A program made the translations under genes and the position numbers. From assembly GCF_018390515.1 (NCBI RefSeq), contig NZ_JAHBBK010000001.1, positions 744,001 through 808,000 on the forward strand: a stretch of 64,000 bases of DNA, read 5' to 3'. This DNA is from Mucilaginibacter sp. Bleaf8. Its GTDB lineage: Bacteria > Bacteroidota > Bacteroidia > Sphingobacteriales > Sphingobacteriaceae. The notes under the pieces are model-generated. The model searched no databases. It was not told where the DNA came from and was given only the letters and a program-made list of their open reading frames with translations. This document shows positions 51,135 through 60,900 of the stretch, piece after piece (within the stretch, counting starts at the first letter, position 1; every line of letters starts with the position of its first letter).

Positions 51135-52418
51135 TCACTCTCCAATCTCCATACGCTTTCCATCCTCGCTCATCACTCTCCCAACTCCAGTTCCTTCAAT
51201 TTGCTTAGCCGCATCCCGCTTGAACAATATAGCGAACAGAACAGCCGTAACTACACCAGCCAATCCCTCAATAAACAAAATCATACGCGGACTAATATGG
51301 TGAGCACCTAAGCCGGCCAGAAAGCTTCCTAGCGGTTGCATACCTAAAAATGCCATTGCGTAATAGCTGATTACACGGCCCCGCATATCGTCGCGTACAT
51401 TAGTTTGTATATAGGTGTTGGTTCCGGCTATTTGCATCATGGTACCCGCTCCGGCTATCATAATAAACACCAAGGCCAGCCAAAAATTGGCACACCAGGC
51501 AAAAACGGCTATGCCCAGGCCAAACAAACCGCAGGCGTAAACCGTAACCTTTCTTATATTTTTGGTTGTTTTAAATCCGGCCATATAAATAGCCCCAATA
51601 AGGGAGCCCAGCCCTGAAATACTGTTTAGTGCACTATAAGTAGCTGCATTACCCTTAAATACATCTTTGGCAAACACAGGCATCAGGGTAGTAAAAGGCA
51701 TTACAAAAAAACTGGTAGAAGCCATCAGCAAAATCATCAATTTAAGGTTGCTGTTTTGTTGCAAATAGCTATAGCCCTGCTGCAGATTTTGCCAAACGCT
51801 CTCGGCTGACTTCTTCACATCTATTGGTGGCAGCTTCATGAGCAGCAAAGAAATAATCACGGCAATAAAGCTGAGCGCATTTAGCAAAAAGCAGATTCCC
51901 GTGCCTACTGTAGTTAATAGTACGCCTGCTACCGCCGGCCCCAGCAACCGGGCCAGGTTTACCATGGATGAATTAAGTGCAATGGCATTTTGCAAATCTT
52001 TTTTATCTTCGATAAGCCGTATCATGAGCGACTGGCGCGAGGGCGTATCAAAAGCATTGATAATACCCAGCACAACATTCAAGGATATAATGGCTGCGAG
52101 ATTATAGGTATGGGTAAGTACCAAAACGGCCATAATACTGGCCTGTATCATGGCCGCAATTTGAGTGGTAAGCAACACCCGGTAGCGGTTATGCCTGTCG
52201 GATATGGCACCGCCGTATGGCGACAATAATAGCGTAGGTATTTGCCCTGCAAAATTGACCACGCCCAGCATAAGTGCCGAATGTGTAGTAGTATACACCA
52301 ACCAGTTTACCGAGATGCGCTCCATCCAAGTACCGATGAGCGATATAGACTGCCCGGTGAAATAAAGCCGGAAGTTATGGTATTTTAGCGACCGGAACGT
52401 GTCTGATAATGCTGCCAT
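51135..52418 (-). CDS. MFS transporter (enterobactin-exporter EntS-like)
   Basis: This 427-residue major facilitator has twelve predicted helices. The N-terminus DTFRSLKYHNFRLYFTGQSISLIGTWMERISVNWLVY is that of the MFS_3/EntS-like group common in Bacteroidota. The loop 2-3 motif is present as GGAISDRHNRYRVL. The transported compound is unknown; drug or siderophore export is typical of the group. The start at 52418 gives the family N-terminus; the longer in-frame extension to 52496 is not credible. Confidence 0.92.
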   Translation of the reverse strand: MAALSDTFRSLKYHNFRLYFTGQSISLIGTWMERISVNWLVYTTTHSALMLGVVNFAGQIPTLLLSPYGGAISDRHNRYRVLLTTQIAAMIQASIMAVLVLTHTYNLAAIISLNVVLGIINAFDTPSRQSLMIRLIEDKKDLQNAIALNSSMVNLARLLGPAVAGVLLTTVGTGICFLLNALSFIAVIISLLLMKLPPIDVKKSAESVWQNLQQGYSYLQQNSNLKLMILLMASTSFFVMPFTTLMPVFAKDVFKGNAATYSALNSISGLGSLIGAIYMAGFKTTKNIRKVTVYACGLFGLGIAVFAWCANFWLALVFIMIAGAGTMMQIAGTNTYIQTNVRDDMRGRVISYYAMAFLGMQPLGSFLAGLGAHHISPRMILFIEGLAGVVTAVLFAILFKRDAAKQIEGTGVGRVMSEDGKRMEIGE

Positions 52419-52754
52419 AATAATTAAAACTGCAGATATTAAATCTGTTTGCACGAATCTGCATTTGTACAAAGCGCTGCAAATGTGCACAAGCAAAAGC
52501 GCTTATGCTACCCTGTATCAGCTTTATTACCTGAAGATTTTACAGGCATGACAATAGCTAACTATCAATAGCTTACCCAACTTAACTGAAGCGTTAGGTT
52601 TGATATTATTGTTAATGATTTACACTTACAAAGCTGATTGCAGCTGGACAAAGCATGTACATTACATACAGCCCGGTTTAATAAAAAGCTGCAAAACCGC
52701 TTCAAAATCAGCATTTAACAATTTATTTATTTTTATTTACGAAAATTAATTACG

Positions 52755-52762
52755 TACCTTTG
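52755..52762 (+). promoter_or_regulatory. Predicted rpsA -7 element TACCTTTG
   Basis: Exact TAnnTTTG 39 bases before the ATG at 52802, with a TTTA in place of the -33 TTTG about 20 bases upstream. Confidence 0.6.
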
Positions 52763-52766
52763 CAGT

Positions 52767-52790
52767 CCCAATTGTATTGGGAAAAGGAGA
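52767..52790 (+). promoter_or_regulatory. rpsA leader hairpin and Shine-Dalgarno sequence
   Basis: A perfect CCCAAT-TGT-ATTGGG hairpin (52767-52781) sits at the expected 5' end of the mRNA. It is followed by AAAAGGAGA, a canonical Shine-Dalgarno that is rare in this window, 12 bases before the ATG. S1 autoregulates its own mRNA in E. coli; this leader is a candidate for similar control. Confidence 0.5.
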
Positions 52791-52801
52791 CAATTTATTT
52801 A

Positions 52802-54748
52802 ATGGCAAAAAAACAAGAAGCAGAAAAAGAATTAAAATCTAAAGAGGCTGAACTGGGAACAGTTACAGCGTCAACAGAAAAAGAAACTATTGAGTCAGAA
52901 GCTGATTCAATCTCTATTGATGAAATCAAATCTAAGATCGCAGCTAACAGCAATGATTTTGACTGGGATGCTGACGACAAAAAATTTGGTAACTACAGCG
53001 ATGCTGACCGTGAGAAATTTGAAGCAATGATTGATGGCACTTTCAGCTCTATCAACCAAGGCGAAATCATCACCGGTACTGTAGTAAACATCAACAACAA
53101 AGACGTGGTATTGAACATCGGCTTCAAATCTGATGGTATGGTATCATTGTCTGAATTCCGTGATATGCCTGACCTGAAAATCGGCGACGAAGTTGACGTG
53201 TTTGTAGAATCTCAGGAAGATGTTAACGGTCAGTTAGTACTTTCTCGCAAACGTGCTAAAACTCAAAAATCATGGGAGCGCATTAATGATGCATTAACTA
53301 ACGATGAGATCATCACCGGTTTTGTGAAAAGCCGTACTAAAGGTGGTTTGATTGTAGATATAATGGGCGTTGAAGCCTTCTTACCAGGTTCACAAATTGA
53401 TATTAAGCCTATCCGCGATTACGATATCTATGTGGGCAAAACTATGGAGTTCAAAGTTGTTAAGATCAACCACGAGTTTAAGAACGTAGTGGTATCGCAC
53501 AAAGTGCTGATCGAAGACGATTTGGAAAACCAAAAAATTGAAATTGTTGCACGCCTTGAAAAAGGTCAGGTACTGGAAGGTACCGTTAAAAACATTACCG
53601 ACTTCGGTGTATTCATCGACTTGGGTGGCGTTGACGGCTTACTGCACATTACCGATATTTCATGGGGCCGTATCGAGCATCCGAAAGAAGTATTGGCATT
53701 GGATCAAAAAATCAACGTTGTTGTGCTTGATTTCGATGACGAGAAAAAACGTATCGCTCTGGGCTTAAAACAATTAACTCCACACCCTTGGCAAAACCTT
53801 GATGAGGCTATCCAAGTAGGTTCACACGTTAAAGGTAAAATTGTTACCGTGGCTGATTACGGCGCATTCCTTGAAATCACTCCAGGTGTTGAAGGTTTGA
53901 TCCACGTATCAGAAATGTCATGGTCACAAAACCTGCGCAACCCTCAGGAATTCCTGAAAGTAGGTGACGAAGTTGAAGCTCAAGTTTTAACTTTAGACCG
54001 CGAAGAGCGCAAAATGTCATTAGGTATTAAACAATTAACGCCTGATCCATGGCAAAACGCTGGCGAAAGATACGCTGTTGGTACACAACACGTAGCCACC
54101 GTTAAAAACATGACTAACTTCGGTGTGTTTGTTGAACTGGAAGACGGTATTGACGGCCTGATTCACATCTCTGACCTTTCTTGGTCTAAAAAAGTAAATC
54201 ACCCTAACGAATTCACTAAAGTAGGTGAAAAATTAGACGTGGTTGTTTTAGAGCTGGATATCGAAAACCGCAAACTGAGCTTAGGCCACAAACAACTGGA
54301 AGAAAACCCTTGGGATACTTTCGAAACTATCTTCACCGTTGATTCAGTTCATGAAGGTACAGTATTGAAAGTAACTGATAAAGGTGCAGTTGTAGCTTTA
54401 CCTTACGGTGTTGAAGGCTTTGCGCCTACCAAACACCTGGTGAGAGAAGACGGCAAATCGTTAAAAGCTGACGAAACTGCTGAATTCAAAATCATCGAGT
54501 TCGGTAAAGATAACAAACGTATCGTTATCTCTCACTCACGCATCTGGGAAGATCTACGTGCTGAAGCAAGAGTTCAGGACTTTGAGAACCGCAAAAAAGA
54601 AGCGAAAGCTGCTAACAGTGCTGTGAAAAAAGTGAAAGAATCAGTTGAAAAATCAACCTTAGGTGATCTGAGCGTATTGGCTCAACTGAAAGAGCAGATG
54701 GAAGGTGCTGAAAATCAAGCACGCAAATCTAACGACGAAAACAAATAG
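52802..54748 (+). CDS. rpsA: 30S ribosomal protein S1
   Basis: This 648-residue ribosomal protein binds mRNA during initiation. Six S1 (OB-fold) repeats are visible, starting near residues 78 (GEIITGTVVNI), 160, 243 (GQVLEGTVKNITDFGVFIDLG), 330, 415 and 500. They are preceded by an acidic Lys/Glu-rich N-terminus of about 70 residues and followed by a charged tail. The ATG at 52802 (MAKKQEAE) follows a Shine-Dalgarno; the longer frame from 52760 would start inside the promoter. It ends at a strong terminator. Confidence 0.97.
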   Translation: MAKKQEAEKELKSKEAELGTVTASTEKETIESEADSISIDEIKSKIAANSNDFDWDADDKKFGNYSDADREKFEAMIDGTFSSINQGEIITGTVVNINNKDVVLNIGFKSDGMVSLSEFRDMPDLKIGDEVDVFVESQEDVNGQLVLSRKRAKTQKSWERINDALTNDEIITGFVKSRTKGGLIVDIMGVEAFLPGSQIDIKPIRDYDIYVGKTMEFKVVKINHEFKNVVVSHKVLIEDDLENQKIEIVARLEKGQVLEGTVKNITDFGVFIDLGGVDGLLHITDISWGRIEHPKEVLALDQKINVVVLDFDDEKKRIALGLKQLTPHPWQNLDEAIQVGSHVKGKIVTVADYGAFLEITPGVEGLIHVSEMSWSQNLRNPQEFLKVGDEVEAQVLTLDREERKMSLGIKQLTPDPWQNAGERYAVGTQHVATVKNMTNFGVFVELEDGIDGLIHISDLSWSKKVNHPNEFTKVGEKLDVVVLELDIENRKLSLGHKQLEENPWDTFETIFTVDSVHEGTVLKVTDKGAVVALPYGVEGFAPTKHLVREDGKSLKADETAEFKIIEFGKDNKRIVISHSRIWEDLRAEARVQDFENRKKEAKAANSAVKKVKESVEKSTLGDLSVLAQLKEQMEGAENQARKSNDENK

Positions 54749-54770
54749 TCATTAAATAAATTCCTCTTTT

Positions 54771-54801
54771 AAAGGCCTGCGCTTTTGCGCAGGCCTTTTT
54801 T
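54771..54801 (+). terminator. Intrinsic terminator of rpsA
   Basis: 12-base arms AAAGGCCTGCGC/GCGCAGGCCTTT with a TTTT loop and a following T-run. Confidence 0.9.
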
Positions 54802-55004
54802 ATTGTCAAAAATTCTTCTTTAAATTGCTGGTCCGAATTAGCCCGTACAAAGGTTACCAAGGAACCTAACCCATACCGTAAGTGGCTGCCTCATAAAACC
54901 ATATAAAAAAACAAGGAACACGCTCACATGTATTAATACAATATTCACTTTTCAACGCTTACAAAGGTTTTACAAACTACAGGCATGGGTAATGATATTT
55001 TTTA

Positions 55005-55012
55005 TACCTTTG
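55005..55012 (+). promoter_or_regulatory. Predicted -7 element TACCTTTG for pyrR-pyrB
   Basis: Exact TAnnTTTG, 18 bases before the pyrR ATG. The short leader leaves no room for a PyrR-dependent attenuator. Confidence 0.55.
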
Positions 55013-55030
55013 CCAAAACCTACCGAAACG

Positions 55031-55573
55031 ATGCAAAACTTAACGTTGCTTGACGGTCAGAAATTTCAGATCACTATACAGCGCCTTTGCCGGCAGCTCA
55101 TCGAAAACCATAACGATTTTTCGGATTCCGTAATTATTGGCATACAACCCCGGGGCGTTTACCTGGCCCGCCGCGTAGCCGAAGAACTTCAAAAGATACT
55201 TAACAAACCCATTATGCAGGGCGACCTGGACATCACCTTTTACCGTGATGACTTCCGCCGCCGCGAAACACCGCTGGTACCCAATCAAACCCGTATTGAC
55301 TTTATAATTGAAGGCAAGAAAGTGATTTTGATGGATGATGTACTGTGGACCGGTCGTACCATTCGCGCCGCTATGGATGCCATGCTGGCATTTGGCCGCC
55401 CCGGCAAGGTAGAACTGCTTACCCTGGTTGATCGTCGCTATTCGCGCCACATACCAGTCATGGCCGATTATGTGGGCATTGAAGTGGATTCTATTGCTTC
55501 GCAAAAAGTGGTGGTAAGCTGGAAAGAAACCGATCAGGAAGACAAAATTGTACTGGTATCAGAAAATGCCTGA
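55031..55573 (+). CDS. pyrR: PyrR bifunctional regulator/uracil phosphoribosyltransferase
   Basis: This 180-residue type I phosphoribosyltransferase has the PRPP motif VILMDDVLWTGRTIRAA (about 97-113) and the early GIQPRGVYLARR block. Enzymes of this family convert uracil and PRPP to UMP, and in Bacillus bind pyr leader RNA. The ATG at 55031 is chosen because a promoter box lies between it and the longer start at 54992. pyrB follows after 74 bases. In this locus RNA-binding attenuation looks unlikely before pyrR. Confidence 0.93.
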   Translation: MQNLTLLDGQKFQITIQRLCRQLIENHNDFSDSVIIGIQPRGVYLARRVAEELQKILNKPIMQGDLDITFYRDDFRRRETPLVPNQTRIDFIIEGKKVILMDDVLWTGRTIRAAMDAMLAFGRPGKVELLTLVDRRYSRHIPVMADYVGIEVDSIASQKVVVSWKETDQEDKIVLVSENA

Positions 55574-55610
55574 AACTGAATTTTAGAATTAACGAACTTA
55601 TATATACTAA

Positions 55611-55645
55611 CTCCGCAATCGAACATTCGATTTCCGAAATATAAA
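55611..55645. repeat. Word-like palindromic spacer between pyrR and pyrB
   Basis: The spacer holds the perfect dyad ATCGAA-CA-TTCGAT (55618-55631) followed by TTCCGAAATAT. The words resemble those between iscS and iscU. It may be a degenerate intergenic repeat; a PyrR-related role is possible but has no support. Confidence 0.35.
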
Positions 55646-55647
55646 CA

Positions 55648-56574
55648 ATGGCAGGGCTAAGCACACGACACTTATTAGGAATTAAAGATTTAAACCGTAA
55701 TGATATTGAACTGATTTTTGAAACGGCCGACAACTTTAAATCGGTTATTAACCGGCCTATCAAAAAGGTACCTTCGTTGCGGGATGTAACCATTGCCAAC
55801 GTCTTTTTTGAAAACTCCACCCGTACACGCTTGTCGTTTGAACTGGCCGAGCGCCGCCTGTCGGCCGATACGCTGAACTTTGCGGCTTCCTCATCGTCAG
55901 TAAGCAAAGGCGAAACACTGATTGACACGGTAAACAATATCCTGGCCATGAAAGTGGATATGGTGGTAATGCGCCACCCCTATGCTGGTGCCGGCATATT
56001 TCTGTCAAAACACGTAAAGGCACAAATTGTAAACGCTGGCGACGGCGCACATGAACACCCTACACAGGCACTGCTGGACGCTTTTTCCATCCGCGAAAAG
56101 TATGGCGATGTAGCAGGTAAAAAAGTTGTGATTGTTGGCGACGTATTGCACTCGCGTGTGGCTTTATCCAACATACTTTGCCTTAAGCAATTAGGCGCCG
56201 AAGTGATGGTATGCGGCCCTACTACGCTTATCCCAAAATACATTGGCTCATTAGGTGTCAAAGTAGAACACGATTTAATTAAAGCCCTTAACTGGTGCGA
56301 TGTAGCCAACATGCTACGCATCCAGCTGGAGCGTCAGGATATTAAATACTTCCCTTCCCTGCGCGAGTACAGCATGCTGTACGGCTTAAACAAGCAGATA
56401 CTGGATAACCTGGATAAAGAAATCACCATCATGCACCCCGGTCCTATCAACCGCGGTGTGGAAATTACCAGCGATGTAGCCGACAGCAAGCAATCTATCA
56501 TCCTCGATCAGGTAGAAAATGGTGTAGCTGTGCGTATGGCCGTACTGTACCTGCTGGCCGGTCAGGGCGCATAA
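55648..56574 (+). CDS. pyrB: Aspartate carbamoyltransferase catalytic subunit
   Basis: This 308-residue enzyme joins carbamoyl phosphate and aspartate in pyrimidine synthesis. The carbamoyl-phosphate motif STRTRLSFE (about 55-63), GDGAHEHPTQALLD (about 131-144), and the C-terminal MHPGPINRGVE (about 265-275) are intact. It lies behind pyrR; no pyrI is present. It ends at a long hairpin terminator. Confidence 0.97.
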   Translation: MAGLSTRHLLGIKDLNRNDIELIFETADNFKSVINRPIKKVPSLRDVTIANVFFENSTRTRLSFELAERRLSADTLNFAASSSSVSKGETLIDTVNNILAMKVDMVVMRHPYAGAGIFLSKHVKAQIVNAGDGAHEHPTQALLDAFSIREKYGDVAGKKVVIVGDVLHSRVALSNILCLKQLGAEVMVCGPTTLIPKYIGSLGVKVEHDLIKALNWCDVANMLRIQLERQDIKYFPSLREYSMLYGLNKQILDNLDKEITIMHPGPINRGVEITSDVADSKQSIILDQVENGVAVRMAVLYLLAGQGA

Positions 56575-56594
56575 TCTTTATATTGAAACATGGC

Positions 56595-56645
56595 AAAGGC
56601 TTAATGGCATGTGCTTACGTAAGCATACTATTAAGCCTTTTTTGT
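56595..56645 (+). terminator. Intrinsic terminator of pyrB
   Basis: Outer arms AAAGGCTTAAT/ATTAAGCCTTT (56595-56605, 56630-56640) enclose a palindrome TGCTTACGTAAGCA; a T-run follows. Confidence 0.85.
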
Positions 56646-56687
56646 AGGGTTGGCCCTTTCCACTCTTGAAACAACTGCAAACAAAGA

Positions 56688-56707
56688 AGGCAACCATTGG
56701 GTTGCCT
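56688..56707 (-). terminator. Intrinsic terminator of the efflux operon
   Basis: Arms AGGCAACC/GGTTGCCT, read on the minus strand and followed by TCTTTGTTTG, lie about 27 bases after the membrane-fusion gene. Confidence 0.6.
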
Positions 56708-56734
56708 CTCTGTCGTGTAATAGGTTGTTATCGC

Positions 56735-57889
56735 TTAATCTTTCTTTTCTTCTGCAGCAGTTTCCTTAACTGGTTGCCCATCCCGAATTTCATCTGTTGC
56801 AGTCTTAACCAACTTGTCACCGGCATTAAGTTCTTTACTGTAAATTTCTATACCTTCTTTACCTTGCAGGCCTTTTTGTACATCAATCCATTGTGCACGT
56901 CTATTGGCATCAATACGGATCACAAACACACGTTCGGTTGATTGCACCACAGCACTGCCGGGCACTACAAATGTGCTGTCTTTTGTTTTAAGTGGAACGC
57001 TTACTTCGGCATACATACCGGGCAGTAATTTTTTGCTATTATTTTCCACATCCATTTCCAAACGCTCTGAACGCAGGCGGGCATCGAGCGAACCAGCCAT
57101 ACGCTTGATACGGGCTTTGAAGTTTTGGTTAGGTAATGCTCGCACTGTAAAATCAACTTCACCCTGATTGCTTAATCCGCCGGTATTTATCTCCGGCACG
57201 GAAATGATCAAACGGAGTTTCTTTTGCTGTTGTATAACCATTAATGGCAGTGCCGAGCCCTGCCCTGCCGGGCCAACATAAGCCCCCATGCTGGCATTAC
57301 GTTCAGATACTACGCCATCAAATGGCGCCCTGATTTGCAGATAGGTTAAGTTGGATGCAATTTCCTGGTAGGATGCTTTGGCGGCTTCCAGGTTGGCATA
57401 GTCAGCTTTTTTACGGGCTTCGGCCTGGTCAATATCATTCTGGGCAATGGTACCCGGCGTTTTGCTGGTGTTGTATAAACGATCGTAGTTGGCTTTACTG
57501 GCCAGATACAATGCCTCCTGCTGGCGTATACGCGCTTTGGCCGAATTGAGCTGAGAATTAATTTCGGGTGCCTCCAGTTGGATAAGCAACTGCCCCTTGC
57601 GCACTTCCGACCCAACATCGGCCAGGTACTGCTTTACATAGCTATTAATTTTGGCATACAAGTTTACCTGTTGAAAAGGGGCCAGCTCGCCGGGCACCTG
57701 CAGGTTCGACGACAGCTTGCCTTTGGTAAGCGTTACTACTTGTACGGGCGGCACTTCAATATCCTGTTGCTGGCGCTGCGCTTCTTGCTTTTCTTCTTTT
57801 TCTTTTTCATCTGAATGGCAGGCCGTGAAACTCAGCGTAGCTGCAGCCAATAATACAGAACAGATATATGTATGATTCAGAACTTTCAT
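56735..57889 (-). CDS. RND efflux periplasmic adaptor (membrane fusion lipoprotein)
   Basis: This 384-residue adaptor links the RND pump to the TolC channel. A lipoprotein signal ends at SFTAC (Cys24), followed by a charged Glu/Lys/Gln segment. The core shows the lipoyl/barrel-sandwich strands (VNLYAKINSYVKQYLADVGSEVRKGQLLIQLEAPEI, read in parts), an alpha-hairpin of coiled coil (about 105-160) and the YLQIRAPFDGVVSERNASMGAYV block. It is the last gene of the tripartite efflux operon. Confidence 0.93.
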   Translation of the reverse strand: MKVLNHTYICSVLLAAATLSFTACHSDEKEKEEKQEAQRQQQDIEVPPVQVVTLTKGKLSSNLQVPGELAPFQQVNLYAKINSYVKQYLADVGSEVRKGQLLIQLEAPEINSQLNSAKARIRQQEALYLASKANYDRLYNTSKTPGTIAQNDIDQAEARKKADYANLEAAKASYQEIASNLTYLQIRAPFDGVVSERNASMGAYVGPAGQGSALPLMVIQQQKKLRLIISVPEINTGGLSNQGEVDFTVRALPNQNFKARIKRMAGSLDARLRSERLEMDVENNSKKLLPGMYAEVSVPLKTKDSTFVVPGSAVVQSTERVFVIRIDANRRAQWIDVQKGLQGKEGIEIYSKELNAGDKLVKTATDEIRDGQPVKETAAEEKKD

Positions 57890-57941
57890 TGTTATGGAAC
57901 TGATGATGGTATGAATGATTATTTATTGCAATTGTTACGAT

Positions 57942-60900
57942 TTAATTTCCTGCCGGCTGTACAACTTTTGCTGTTGATCCGTGATGTGCAGGTACATAGT
58001 ATTTGCTTTCCTCGTCTTCCGGATCAAGCGATACCGATTGCGTGGTTGTGTTACCTTGCACCCAGGCAAATACCAACGGCAAGATAAGCAGCGATGCGAG
58101 GGTGGAAAACAGCAATCCGCCAATAACCGCACGGCCAAGTGGCGAGGTTTGGTCGCCACCTTCGCCCAGGCCAGACGCCATCGGAATCATACCCACAATC
58201 ATGGCCAAACTGGTCATTAAAATCGGGCGTAAGCGCAGAGCCACTGCCTCGCGGGCTGATTTCAAAGCATCGCCGTTAAACTTGCGCAGTTCTTCGGCAT
58301 TGGTAATCAGTAATACCGCGTTGGAGATAGACACCCCGACGGACATGATCATCCCCATGTACGATTGCAGGTTCAGGGTAGCGCCGGTAGACATTACCAA
58401 CAGAAGTGATCCAAAAATTACTGCAGGAACGGTTGACAATACCACAAACGACATTTTAAACGATTGGAAATTAGCTGCCAGCATAAGGTAAATCACCAAA
58501 ATGGCAATCATTAAGCCCGACTGTAAGCTACCCAGCGTATCGGTAAGGGTTTGCCCTAAACCGCGCGGCTCAATAGTTAACCCGCGGGGCAGTTCGCCTA
58601 ACGATTTAATTACTTTCTGCACATCATCCGTAGCGGTACCCAGATCCATCTTGTTCAAGTTGGCTGTTACCGAAATAGTTGGGATAGCGCCTATATCATC
58701 ATTTTCGCCATAAGTGGTATCTACTTTCACATCGGCTACATCTCCTAATACCGGACGTCGCTGATTGGCAGTTACCGGTATCTCGCGTATATCGTTCACA
58801 CTCGCCATCTGGTATTCGGGTACCTGCACTTGTACGTTATAGCTCAAACCTACTTTTTCATCCAGCCAAACGTTTTTTTCGGTAAAGCGAGACGATGAGG
58901 TGGATGCGGTTAACGAGCGGGAGATATCGCCCAGCCCTAACCCTAATTGTGCAGCACGCACACGATCAATATTGATGTTGATAGAGGGGTACTTAAACGA
59001 CTGGGCTATCTGCACATCGCGCATGTAGTTAATTTGTTTCAGCTTTTCAAGTACTTTGTAAGCATAAACCACATTCTGCTTTTTGTTTTTTCCGGATATA
59101 GCCACCTCAACCGGTGTTGGCGAACCCTGACTCAGGATTTTATCCGTCAGCTCAATAGGCTCAAACGATAATTTGACGTTAGGCAGCGCTTTGTGCATAC
59201 GCGCCCTGAAATCTTCTTTTACATCATCCAGATTACCTTCAAATTCTTCGCTTAGGTTTACCTGCATAACCGCCTCATGCGGGCCGGCCATAAACAGATA
59301 TATCGGACTGGTTGAAAACTGCGACGGGTGCGCGCCCACAAATGCTGATGTAACGGCTATTTTATCTTTGCCCACCATATCGCCCAGCACTTTCAGCGCT
59401 TTTACAGTGATGGCCTCGGTACGCTCCAAACGGGTACCATCGGGCGCACGCAGGCGCACCTGGAAAGTGCCTGAGTTTACTTTAGGTAACACATCGCGGC
59501 CTATGGTGGTAAACAGCAACAAAGCTAAACCAATTGCTACCACAGCATAAACGCCTACAATCAGCTTACGGTGCGGCAGCATGCTATCCATCCAGCGGAT
59601 AAAACGGAACCTGAATTTATCAAATTTTGTTTGCTTACCACCATGATCTTCCATGGCATGTTTAATCATTTCTTCTTTTTCTTCCTCTTCATTGCCTTCA
59701 TCTTCCAGCGCAAAGTTTTTCTTTTCATGCTCGTTCTTCATGATCCAGTTGGCCATGATGGGCACGAAGGTTTGCGCCAGAAAGTATGAGGTGATCATGG
59801 AAAACCCTATAGCCAGCGCCAGCGGCAAGAACAGCGCGCCCGGAATACCCTTCATGGTGAAGGCCGGTGCAAACACTGCCAGGATACAGAACAGAATCAA
59901 TAATTTCGGGAAAGCAATCTCCTTACAAGCATCCCAGATAGCAAGGGCCTTGGGCTTACCCATATCAAAGTGCTGGTGTATATTTTCGATAGTCACCGTC
60001 GATTCATCCACTAAAATTCCGATGGCCAGCGAAAGGCCGCTCAGCGTCATGATATTAATGGTTTGGTGGAACAGCGACAGGAACAATATACCGGATATGA
60101 TGGATGCCGGAATCGTGAGGATTACGATTAACGCCCCACGTTTATCGCCTAAAAATAACAATACCATTAAACCGGTAAGCACTGCGCCGATGGCGCCTTC
60201 TTCGGCCAAACTTTTTACGGCGTTGATTACATATACTGATTGGTCGAACTCGTAAGACAGCTTCACATCCTCTGGCAACAGGCTCTGGAAGCGCGGTATG
60301 GCTTTTTTCAGATTCTGAACCACTTCCCAGGTTGATGCGTCGGATGATTTGGTGATAGGCAGGTATACCGAACGTTTGCCGTTAATGAGAGCGTAGCTGC
60401 TGGTGATATCCGCACCGTCTTCCACAGTGGCTACGTCACGTAAAAACAAGGTTTGCACACCGTTACGGTATAGCGGTATATTGCCAAAATCGGGAATGGT
60501 TTTGATAGAAGTATTGCTTGGCGTTAGATAGTTGTAATCGCCAATGCGCACGTTACCAGCCGGACTGTTTTGGTTGTTCTCTCGCAGGGCGGTTACAATC
60601 TGGTCGGGTGTAAGGTTGTGCGAGCGTAGCAGTTGGGGGTCGACCTTAATCACTACCGTACGTGTATTACCACCGAACGGCGCCGGTGCCACTAACCCCG
60701 GAATAGAGGTAAACGATGAACGCACGTATACGTTAGCCAGATCGAGTAACTCATTATTGCTGCGCTTAGGACTGCTTAACACCAGTTGCCCCACCGGCAG
60801 CGTTGAGGCATCAAACCGCAAAATGAACGGCGGCTGTGTACCGGGCGGAAAAATGGCCTGGGCCCGGTTGGTATAGCCTGTAACCTCCGCGGCGGCCTGG

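Larger units (their letters stand above)
52497..52801. other. Divergent spacer: MFS promoter region and rpsA leader
   Basis: The spacer holds the rpsA promoter (52755-52762), the rpsA leader with hairpin and ribosome binding site, and about 240 AT-rich bases in which I see no gene. No clear -7 box faces the MFS gene. Confidence 0.5.

Noticed and set aside
52419..52496. 26-residue extension of the MFS transporter
   Set aside because: MFS_3 members begin at the MAALSDTFRSLKY position; the extra residues look like read-through of the spacer.
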